DNA of 29,273 bases from the NCBI GenBank assembly GCA_035528905.1, contig DATKXU010000040.1, positions 1 through 29,273 of the forward strand, written 5' to 3'. Below, piece by piece: positions 1 to 5,878 of this stretch. The position numbers and the translations under genes are program-made. Under the pieces are notes generated by a model, which was given only the letters and a program-made list of their open reading frames with translations, did no database searches and had not been told where the DNA came from. Source of the DNA: DATKXU01 sp035528905 (lineage in GTDB: Bacteria; Armatimonadota; UBA5829; DTJY01). The first letter of the stretch is position 1, and every line of letters starts with the position of its first letter.

Positions 1-507
1 GACGAGCTGAACGCCTACGTGCCCCAATACTCGCCGACCGCCCTCATCGTGTATCCCCTGGTTCGAAAGGGCGAGCGCCTGCCGTTTGTGAATCCGGACG
101 CGGAAGGCTTCATCATCGGCGAGCCGCGCGACAGCCGCGACCTGTATACCGCGCACCTCGAAGGCGTGGGATTCGTCGAGCGCTGGTGCCTGGAATTGCT
201 CGAGGAGCTCGGCGCGGAGGTCGGCGATACGATCTACACGACCGGCGGCGGCGCGAAAAGCCCCGAATGGATGCAGGTCCGCGCGAGCATCCTGAACCGC
301 CGCGTCGTCAGGCCGACTTCTACCGAGTGTGCGATGGGCACCGCGGCCGTTGCCGCCTCCAACACGCTCTTCCCCGACCTCGAATCCGCCGTGCGCTCCA
401 TGGTGAAGCCCGGCGAGTCCCTCGAGCCCGATCCGGCCAAGGTCGCCGCCTACGCCGAGCGCTACCGCGCCTTCCGCGACGCCTGCGCCCGCCGGGGATA
501 TGGGTAG
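1..507 (+). CDS. FGGY-family carbohydrate kinase, C-terminal part (5' end outside window)
   Basis: The reading frame is open from base 1 and ends with TAG at 505-507, so this is the last ~168 residues of a longer protein. FGGY kinases (xylulokinase, glycerol kinase and relatives, normally about 480-520 residues) phosphorylate sugars or polyols in the cytoplasm using ATP. The fragment carries the hallmark of the second actin-like ATPase domain: a TTGGGAKSPEWMQ stretch followed by a small-residue helix with MGTAAVAAS, which form the nucleotide-binding part of the family. The sugar-binding N-terminal domain is missing, so the substrate cannot be named; xylulokinase-like is only a guess. The next gene on the same strand begins about 150 bases later after repeat-like sequence, so no operon link is evident. 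Confidence 0.9.
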   Translation, partial: DELNAYVPQYSPTALIVYPLVRKGERLPFVNPDAEGFIIGEPRDSRDLYTAHLEGVGFVERWCLELLEELGAEVGDTIYTTGGGAKSPEWMQVRASILNRRVVRPTSTECAMGTAAVAASNTLFPDLESAVRSMVKPGESLEPDPAKVAAYAERYRAFRDACARRGYG

Positions 508-532
508 TTGCTATTGCCGAGTTGGGATTAAC

Positions 533-572
533 GATTAACCGCCGATTCACGCCGATGGACGCAGATAAACGC
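533..572. repeat. Degenerate short-period intergenic repeat
   Basis: The gap between the kinase and the next gene holds a run with recurring GATTAAC/GATTCACGC/GATGGACGC/GATAAACGC words, a loose 8-10-base period. It resembles the dispersed 'cgcagattaacgc' type of intergenic repeat often seen in environmental bacterial genomes. No gene, promoter or terminator is obvious here. The family assignment is from memory, not from a search. Confidence 0.35.
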
Positions 573-660
573 CTGGCTAATTGGGGGCAAAGTCCGGCAG
601 GACTCTCCAATCCGCTGGGCGAGTCCACGTATCTAAGTGTACTGAAAGGGGGTACCCAGG

Positions 661-1011
661 ATGGCATTGAGCTGGGAAAAGCTGGATGTACACAGGGAAG
701 GCAAGTACGTATACTTGGGTCTGTTTCTGTTTCGAGCGAAGGTGCCGGGCGGCTGGTTGCTGAAGGCTCCACGCGGAGGCATGATTTTCTTTGAGGATCC
801 GCAGCACGCATGGGAGATCTCCCCGGCATCGAAGTGGGAGAGACTGGAAGGGCGGAAGGTGCGCAGGTTCTTCGAGTTTGTCCCGCACTTGTTCCGTACG
901 CCGGTGCCGGGCGGCTGGTTGGTGACGTGGCCGCCTGGTGTGCTTGGCGTGCCGGGAATCGCTTTCTACCCGGACCCTGACCACAAGTGGGACGGATCAT
1001 CGCTGCCGTAA
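661..1011 (+). CDS. Small unknown protein with two tandem copies of a ~55-residue unit
   Basis: A 116-residue protein that I do not recognise. It is an internal duplication: residues about 4-54 and 58-113 align, sharing WE(K/R)L near the start, a FR..VPGGWL core, then a hydrophobic stretch and a final D-P-x-H-x-W. The DNA for the core is identical over 18 bases in the two halves (near 741 and 902), so the duplication is either recent or under strong constraint. No signal peptide or membrane span is visible; the many W, F, P and G residues suggest small beta-rich repeats. The ATG follows a purine-rich AAAGGGGG about 10 bases upstream, a usable ribosome site. It ends about 90 bases before the metallophosphoesterase start, on the same strand. 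Function is unknown. Confidence 0.6.
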   Translation: MALSWEKLDVHREGKYVYLGLFLFRAKVPGGWLLKAPRGGMIFFEDPQHAWEISPASKWERLEGRKVRRFFEFVPHLFRTPVPGGWLVTWPPGVLGVPGIAFYPDPDHKWDGSSLP

Positions 1012-1100
1012 TACATCCTGAAGCAGTAGCGTTGCAGATGTCCCAGCAGTTGCACTGCTCCGCTGACACCAGTAGGGGCCGTACCAATTTGCACGAACCG

Positions 1101-2051
1101 ATGTCAAGGCAACTTGCTGTGGAAGATGAACAGAGCGCACCGATACGCCAATCTCCCAAACGCCGCAAGGGGATCCTCAAGGCCGGTGTGCGACTGCTGC
1201 TGTTGGCCCTGCTCGGGCTGGTCGGCTACTCCGCGCTCGTTGAACCCAGGCTGATGACGGTTACAGAGCATGAGGTCTCGATCAGCGGCCTGCCCTCGGC
1301 GTTCGACGGCTTGAAAATCGTTCAACTGACCGATCTCCACGTGGATATCTGGACCAGGCCGAAGCACGTGCGGAGGATTGTCAGACAGGTCAATGCCATG
1401 TGCCCGGACATTGTCGTTCTGACGGGCGACTACGTGAGCAGGGCAACGTCGAACATCGGACCCGCAGGAGATGCACTCGCCGGCCTGAAGTCTAAGCGCG
1501 GAGTCTATGCTGTGCTGGGGAATCACGACTACTGGACGGATGCCGAGCAGCGTATGGCACGCGCCCTGCGAAAGTCGGGCATTGACGTGCTGTTCGACGA
1601 GAAACGCGAGATACGCATTGGCCGGGATAGCATCTACCTGGCGGGCTTCGATGACGAGTGGGAAGGCAATCCCGATTACGAAAAGGCGCTGAACGGAATC
1701 TCGTCCAACGACATTTGTATAGCAATCGCACACAACCCCGATGCCGTCCTTTCTCTGGACGGGCGACCCGTCAATCTACTCCTTACGGGGCATACTCACG
1801 GTGGGCTGATAAACATTCCCAGGGTCGGGGCGCTTTGGTCCACGACGAAGCTGGGGCCGAAGTACTCGTCGGGCATGTTCCGGTTGGGCAACATAAGGAT
1901 GTACGTCTGCCGCGGCATAGGAACGGGCACCGGCTATCATATCAGGTTCCGCTGCCCTCCTGAGATCTCAGTCTTCATCCTTCGCGGTGCGGGTCCTGAC
2001 GCACGCGGACGGATTGCGGATTCTCAACCTGGCTCACCCATGTCATTCTGA
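1101..2051 (+). CDS. Membrane-anchored metallophosphoesterase (YkuE/YaeI-like)
   Basis: This is a calcineurin-like metallophosphoesterase of about 316 residues, the usual size for the YkuE/YaeI group, which hydrolyses phosphoester or pyrophosphate bonds, in some members on lipid substrates. The dimetal motifs appear in order: QLTDLHVD (D-x-H), LTGDYV (GD), LGNHDYW (GNHD) and LLTGHTHGG (GHxH). A basic N-terminus is followed by one hydrophobic span (about residues 25-43), so the enzyme is probably anchored with the catalytic domain outside the cytoplasm. The frame is open further 5' (to 987), but that would overlap the preceding gene; ATG 1101 or 1038 is more likely and neither has a strong ribosome site. 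The last residues and the stop codon fall inside a palindromic repeat at 2041-2114. The natural substrate is not known. Confidence 0.85.
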   Translation: MSRQLAVEDEQSAPIRQSPKRRKGILKAGVRLLLLALLGLVGYSALVEPRLMTVTEHEVSISGLPSAFDGLKIVQLTDLHVDIWTRPKHVRRIVRQVNAMCPDIVVLTGDYVSRATSNIGPAGDALAGLKSKRGVYAVLGNHDYWTDAEQRMARALRKSGIDVLFDEKREIRIGRDSIYLAGFDDEWEGNPDYEKALNGISSNDICIAIAHNPDAVLSLDGRPVNLLLTGHTHGGLINIPRVGALWSTTKLGPKYSSGMFRLGNIRMYVCRGIGTGTGYHIRFRCPPEISVFILRGAGPDARGRIADSQPGSPMSF

Positions 2052-2114
2052 GCGAAGCGAAGAATCTACCTGAGAGGAGCGTGAGATTCTTCGTCTGTAG
2101 GACCCAGAATGACA
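2041..2114. repeat. Long imperfect palindrome (REP-like, TGTCATTCTG ends)
   Basis: A 74-base inverted repeat. Outer arms are TGTCATTCTG (2041-2050) and CAGAATGACA (2105-2114); inner arms are CGAAGAATCT (2058-2067) and AGATTCTTCG (2084-2093). It supplies the final codons and TGA of the metallophosphoesterase and can fold into a long hairpin, so it may also end transcription, although no U-tract follows. Sequences with these ends are, to my knowledge, widespread intergenic repeats in environmental bacteria. A shorter related piece lies at 10255-10285. Confidence 0.75.
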
Positions 2115-2121
2115 GACAGTA

Positions 2122-2141
2122 CCCAGGAATAAATTCCTGGG
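2122..2141. repeat. Perfect 20-bp palindrome in convergent gap
   Basis: CCCAGGAAT and ATTCCTGGG form a 9-bp perfect stem around a two-base centre. It lies between two convergent genes, where a bidirectional transcription barrier would be useful, but there is no adjacent T-run, so a REP-like role is equally possible. Confidence 0.6.
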
Positions 2142-2158
2142 CTAATCTTGGGCAAGAT

Positions 2159-2183
2159 CCACCGTAGCCTTGGCGAAGGCGGA
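2159..2183. repeat. Short REP-like hairpin (GCCTTGGCGAAGGC core)
   Basis: The core forms a GCCTT/AAGGC stem with a GGCG loop (2167-2180), flanked by CCACCG and GGA. I recognise this as similar to a very common 'tccgcc..ggcggac' intergenic repeat of environmental genomes; that is recollection, not a search. On the minus strand it lies just after the stop of the nuclease-NTPase gene and could help end its transcript. Confidence 0.5.
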
Positions 2184-2215
2184 TTTTGCTCGCAAGCAGC
2201 TTAGGAGTCGTACCA

Positions 2216-4732
2216 TTAGGAACCCAGATATGTATGGTGCCGCCATGCGCTCCTCATTATCGCCTCCGCCTCCTCAGCTAAACGCCTAGCAATTCCATGC
2301 GTGACCAGGTCCTCCTCCGTCATCATACCTATCTTCCTACCGGTACGCTCTACCTCCTCCGCCTCGCACTCCCTTAGGTACTCTAGCAGGTGTTTAGCCC
2401 GCTCGATTCTATGTTCCACTCTGCGGGTGCGATCTTGCTCGTCCGAGATGCGAGCGGTATCACTCTGTATTACGGCAAACCACTTCTCCGAAGTTATCGG
2501 GGTGTCCACCGTAATCAGGTCCAAATAGGCGAACCGGAACATTAGACTAGTGATATAGTAATACCCCGCAGCGGTCAGTCGGACAGCATTCACATCCCGT
2601 CCCGATGCTCGCGACCCGCTGTCCGCCGCGATCAGGAGCTGCGCAAGAAGCCGGTCCAGAGAATACCGCAACGCGGTGTCATCGCGCACGGCAAACTGTA
2701 GGCTCCCCAGAACATCGTCAACTCTTACGTAGCCCCTGCCGTAGACTGTCGACTCGACGTTCTCCTCTACATACAGTTGTGTGAGAATTCTGAGCTTGGT
2801 AAAGTGGGAGTAGAACCCATCGTCCTCTATCGTGAATAGGTTAACTACCTTGCTGTGGTTTGAGTCGTAGTGCCTGCGTTCCCCGAGCGCAAGGCTTCTG
2901 ATGAGAGCGTGGTTCGGAACAGGATACTCACCGCTCTTTAGGTACGTTTTAATGTATTCGTCAGTGTTCGTGTGGCCGCTAGTTAGAAACATGGTGAACA
3001 TGTCCAGTGCACGCCGAACGTCATTTGCTGCTAGGTGCTCAAGTGTCAGGATGTTCTGCTGGCCCCGCCCCAAGAATGACTCCACAATGATCTGGAAGAA
3101 ATCTTTGAGCTTCACTGGGCCAATGGTTATTCCGCTGCTCGATCGCAGGCTAACAGAGCGCTCCCCGACGGCATCCTGCGTGTGCTTCAAACGCACAGAG
3201 AGAACATTGGCTACCTTCGGGGCACCAATGTGGTACGCTTGCATCGGGTATGCGTCAAAGGGTTTGGCATGCTGTAGCGCCCAGTAGGTTTCCTGACGTA
3301 TTGATAGAAGCACGACCGCGCCAAGCGTCTTCGCCTTCTGGAACGAGAGCGTCACCGCTCTCTCTTGAAAGTCCTCGCCGAACTGGTCGCCGTTGTCAAA
3401 CACGAGGAACGGTATGCGACCTAGTTTCCGTCGGGCATAGCGAAGGAGGTCTCTCACGTAGTCCTCCTGGCGGGTTGTCTTCTCGTAGATAAAGTCGCTT
3501 ACCTTGCGCTCGTAATCAGACTTGTCCGAATCGAACAAAGGCTTCCATACCCCCCTCCTAAGCCTAGCAATCTCCGATTCATACACAGCATTTAGTGTAG
3601 ACCAGTCCTCCAGCCTGAGGTCGGCGTAAGGTTCGCTCCGCAGGTGACCCAGTATCTCACTGTCAACGAAAGCCGCCATGTCGCCAGTGGGGTTCGCCAT
3701 CTTTGTGAAGTCGATGTAGAGCCAGAGAACTCTGCTTTTCAGTTCCTCCTTGAGCATGAAATGATAGAAGCGCGCTAGGAAAGTCGTCTTGCCGGCACCG
3801 ACGCCCCCAGTTATCAGGAGGGCCGTGCCAACCGTGTCAGCGGCTGCTATTTTGGAAACTGCCTCTTCAAACGCCCCGCCGGATTTCCTCGTAGTTTTGA
3901 TCTCTTGTACTGGTCTATCCAATCGCGGCAAGCGGTCTTCGAGCAGGTTCTCCAGCTGCCTCCCATACTGGTTGTGGCGTTCGGATGAGATATAGCATTC
4001 CCGAAGCACGTCCATACCGTCGGCGCCCGAGATGTCACCGAAGTACCGTATGAGGAACGGTCGTATATGCTCGTCAATGGGGTTCCGGCTTACCGTCTCA
4101 TCCGGGAATGGAAAGCTGTCCAGGAGTCTCCCGCTCCACTGTGGCTTTTGGCGCAGATCACGAGGAGCCTTAAGGATTTTGCGCATTTCGGCCACACAGT
4201 TGGAGTAAGGGGAAAACAGTCTCCAAAAACTACCGAAACGCGCTGTGATGTCGTCAAGCCCGTTGAAGATGACGGTATCGAATTCTCCCTCTTTGCTAAA
4301 GAGCACCGCTGCAAACTGGAGGCCGTTGCACACCACACCCACACTGGCTCCCTTAGTTCGGCAGTAGTCCGCGACTTGACCAATCGCCTCTTGCATGGCA
4401 CCAGACCTAGCGAGAACACCGGCCACCCTGTCGAACACCGTATGAGGGGTTTCAGGCAATTCGAAGTAGAAGCCGGTCCGCTTTGCCTCCAGAATGAACT
4501 CTGTGGATGACGATTTGAACAGGTAGTCCGAGTATCCGGCGGAGTCAATACCCCTGGAGTGACGTTCTCTGGTAATGCAACCCTCTTCCCATAGCAAAAC
4601 GTCCTTGAAGATTGCGTCGATTATCTTCGCACGGGTGTCTGCTTCGGACAGGACCTGCGATTGCCATTTCTTGAGATCCTCAGCCATACCTAGCAGGCGC
4701 TTAAGCGCCAGATCCGGGTGGTTCATGTCCAA
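2216..4732 (-). CDS. PD-(D/E)XK nuclease-P-loop NTPase fusion, candidate defence protein
   Basis: An 838-residue protein. The N-terminus resembles the nuclease domain of type I restriction R subunits: SEADTRAKIID helix (E30), then YSDYLF (D69) and LEAKR (E82, K84), which gives D-x12-E-x-K. A P-loop NTPase follows, with Walker A GGVGAGKTT (residues 309-317), Walker B FLVFDNGDQ (about 442-450) and a sensor-like VVLLSIRQ strand near 475. The last ~350 residues look mainly helical with no repeats I recognise. There is no DEAD/DEAH helicase box, so it is not an HsdR, and no methylase or specificity gene sits beside it. Known nuclease-NTPase fusions (for example Avs-type STAND proteins) act in phage defence; that role is inferred here. 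Start: TTG at 4732 lies 12 bases after AGGAG; ATG at 4726 is the alternative. It has its own promoter and looks less GC-rich than its neighbours, hinting at transfer. Confidence 0.8.
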   Translation of the reverse strand: MDMNHPDLALKRLLGMAEDLKKWQSQVLSEADTRAKIIDAIFKDVLLWEEGCITRERHSRGIDSAGYSDYLFKSSSTEFILEAKRTGFYFELPETPHTVFDRVAGVLARSGAMQEAIGQVADYCRTKGASVGVVCNGLQFAAVLFSKEGEFDTVIFNGLDDITARFGSFWRLFSPYSNCVAEMRKILKAPRDLRQKPQWSGRLLDSFPFPDETVSRNPIDEHIRPFLIRYFGDISGADGMDVLRECYISSERHNQYGRQLENLLEDRLPRLDRPVQEIKTTRKSGGAFEEAVSKIAAADTVGTALLITGGVGAGKTTFLARFYHFMLKEELKSRVLWLYIDFTKMANPTGDMAAFVDSEILGHLRSEPYADLRLEDWSTLNAVYESEIARLRRGVWKPLFDSDKSDYERKVSDFIYEKTTRQEDYVRDLLRYARRKLGRIPFLVFDNGDQFGEDFQERAVTLSFQKAKTLGAVVLLSIRQETYWALQHAKPFDAYPMQAYHIGAPKVANVLSVRLKHTQDAVGERSVSLRSSSGITIGPVKLKDFFQIIVESFLGRGQQNILTLEHLAANDVRRALDMFTMFLTSGHTNTDEYIKTYLKSGEYPVPNHALIRSLALGERRHYDSNHSKVVNLFTIEDDGFYSHFTKLRILTQLYVEENVESTVYGRGYVRVDDVLGSLQFAVRDDTALRYSLDRLLAQLLIAADSGSRASGRDVNAVRLTAAGYYYITSLMFRFAYLDLITVDTPITSEKWFAVIQSDTARISDEQDRTRRVEHRIERAKHLLEYLRECEAEEVERTGRKIGMMTEEDLVTHGIARRLAEEAEAIMRSAWRHHTYLGS

Positions 4733-4773
4733 TGTCTGTCACCACTCCTAACGTGGGTTCTGTGTTAACCTCA

Positions 4774-4801
4774 AGTGTAACGCAATTTCTCTGTTTGTCA
4801 A
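4774..4801 (-). promoter_or_regulatory. Sigma-70-type promoter of the nuclease-NTPase gene
   Basis: On the minus strand TTGACA (4796-4801) is followed after 16 bases by TACACT (4774-4779). Transcription would start near 4767, giving a leader of about 35 bases that contains AGGAG (4745-4749). Confidence 0.6.
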
Positions 4802-5085
4802 GCCTTCGACTACTCGCTGGGAAGGCAACATGGCTTGGCCTAAACCTGGTACGTGTCTTGGCGGTTACCCCACCTCCGCATTTCCCCCGAGGGACGGGGA
4901 GAAATCCGCATTCGGCAACTACCCTCGCCTGTGGCGGGAGAATCCGAAATCCCCCTTCTGCCTTCGAGTACGAGCAGAATCTACAAGCTGCCGTTCTGCC
5001 TCCGGCGGATCCACATTGCTTCCCACCTTTTCCCCTCATTTCTCCACTCGTTTGCACGCATTCCGGACTGGCGGGCAAACGGATG
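4802..5085. other. Non-coding gap between divergent promoters
   Basis: With its flanking promoters this belongs to a ~530-base gap between divergent genes. Short frames here have no coding character. A C-rich run near 4870-4930 (CCCCCGAGGGACGGGG and neighbours) can form weak imperfect hairpins of the sort seen in dispersed intergenic repeats. I see nothing else in it. Confidence 0.5.
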
Positions 5086-5114
5086 TTGCAAAAATTTGTA
5101 GATAATGGTATAAT
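5086..5114 (+). promoter_or_regulatory. Strong sigma-70-type promoter of the RRM protein gene
   Basis: TTGCAA (5086-5091), a 17-base spacer, then a perfect TATAAT (5109-5114). Transcription would start near 5121, leaving a leader of roughly 140 bases before the TTG start at 5264. The surrounding bases are clearly AT-rich in a GC-rich contig. Confidence 0.75.
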
Positions 5115-5231
5115 CCGTTTGTAAGAAGGCATCCCGCCCCAAAAGTGACGCCGCGGCCCGTACTTCTCTTCGGATTGGAACCGACCGCGTGTGAGTTTTT
5201 TCACTTGGCATTGCGTGTTGCCCAATCAAAT

Positions 5232-5248
5232 CGGGAGTATATCTCCCG
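5232..5248 (+). promoter_or_regulatory. Leader hairpin immediately before the ribosome site of the RRM gene
   Basis: CGGGAG (5232-5237) and CTCCCG (5243-5248) form a perfect 6-bp stem around TATAT, ending two bases before AAGAGG (5251-5256), the ribosome site for the TTG at 5264. A second small stem (GTGA/TCAC around a T-run) lies upstream near 5187-5204. The placement would suit translational control, for example by temperature or by the protein itself; that is inference. Confidence 0.45.
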
Positions 5249-5263
5249 GAAAGAGGCGAGGTA

Positions 5264-5590
5264 TTGGCTACCAAATCATTGTACGTCGGCAACCTGTCGT
5301 ACAACACCACTGAGGAAGAGCTGAAGAGTCTGTTCGAACCGTGGGGGCCCGTTAGTGAGGCCCGGATCGTCCAGGGACGCGGCTTCGGGTTTGTAGATGT
5401 TCCCGATGACAAAGCTGCAGAGGCGATCGAGCAGACAAACGGCAAAGAGTACCAGGGCCGTACGCTGAGCGTGAATGAGGCGCGCCCTCGGTCAGAGAGC
5501 CGCGGTGGATCCGGCGGCGGCGGCGGACGTGGTGGTGGTTATGGCGGCGGCGGCGGCGGCGGCGGCGGCGGTCGTCGCGAGCGCTGGTAA
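5264..5590 (+). CDS. RRM RNA-binding protein with glycine-rich tail
   Basis: A 108-residue single-RRM protein of the bacterial Rbp type (known in cyanobacteria and other phyla, often cold-induced), expected to bind single-stranded RNA in the cytoplasm. RNP2 is LYVGNL (residues 6-11) and RNP1 is RGFGFVDV (about 39-46), with the aromatic residues that stack on RNA bases. The RRM ends near residue 77 and is followed by a low-complexity tail of Gly runs with Arg and Tyr, ending RRERW, typical of RNA chaperones. It starts with TTG at 5264, seven bases after AAGAGG. It is a single-gene unit with its own strong promoter, a ~140-base leader with a hairpin at the ribosome site, and an intrinsic terminator 28 bases after the stop. 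Confidence 0.92.
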   Translation: MATKSLYVGNLSYNTTEEELKSLFEPWGPVSEARIVQGRGFGFVDVPDDKAAEAIEQTNGKEYQGRTLSVNEARPRSESRGGSGGGGGRGGGYGGGGGGGGGGRRERW

Positions 5591-5617
5591 GCACTAGCTG
5601 GAAATCGCAAGACAAGG

Positions 5618-5641
5618 GGGAGGCCACTCGGCCTCCCTTTT
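5618..5641 (+). terminator. Intrinsic terminator of the RRM gene
   Basis: GGGAGGCC (5618-5625), loop ACTC, GGCCTCCC (5630-5637), then TTTT: a perfect 8-bp GC-rich stem with a short U-tract. Confidence 0.88.
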
Positions 5642-5770
5642 CATTTGTGGGCGGGGAACGTAGAAGCGACCCCTCGGGACACGAAGCCTTGGCGGAGTAT
5701 GCTCTGCGGTCGCCCGGATCCCGGGAGGCGGCAGAGTGCCTGCCCTACTCGAAAGCCCCATGCTCCCGCA

Positions 5771-5799
5771 TTGCACCACTCCCCCAACTGTGATAGAAT
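5771..5799 (+). promoter_or_regulatory. Probable promoter of glmL (extended -10)
   Basis: TTGCAC (5771-5776), 17-base spacer, TAGAAT (5794-5799) preceded by TGA, an extended -10. The predicted start is near 5806, giving a leader of about 73 bases before the glmL ATG. Confidence 0.6.
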
Positions 5800-5878
5800 A
5801 CGCCATCGGCGAAGCAGTCGGCAGTCGAAACCCCTTGTCTGCGGCGGCTCTTACTGATAACTCCGCGAATACGAACCT

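Noticed and set aside
661..705. N-terminal likeness of the small protein at 661 to the four-helix-bundle protein at 7818 (MA...EKLDV.RE)
   Set aside because: The likeness stops after about 13 residues, and the same segment aligns better with the protein's own second repeat unit (WERLEGRK), so shared ancestry is not supported.
320..1180. Long minus-strand open frame of 286 codons
   Set aside because: It crosses the kinase end, the repeat and two supported genes on the other strand, and has the Arg/Pro/Ser-rich make-up of a GC-rich antisense shadow.
2216..4732. Reading the nuclease-NTPase as a type I restriction R subunit
   Set aside because: No DEAD/DEAH helicase motifs, only 838 residues, and no hsdM or hsdS nearby.
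4732..5124. Plus-strand open frames in the gap before the RRM gene
   Set aside because: They overlap two good divergent promoters and have no coding character.
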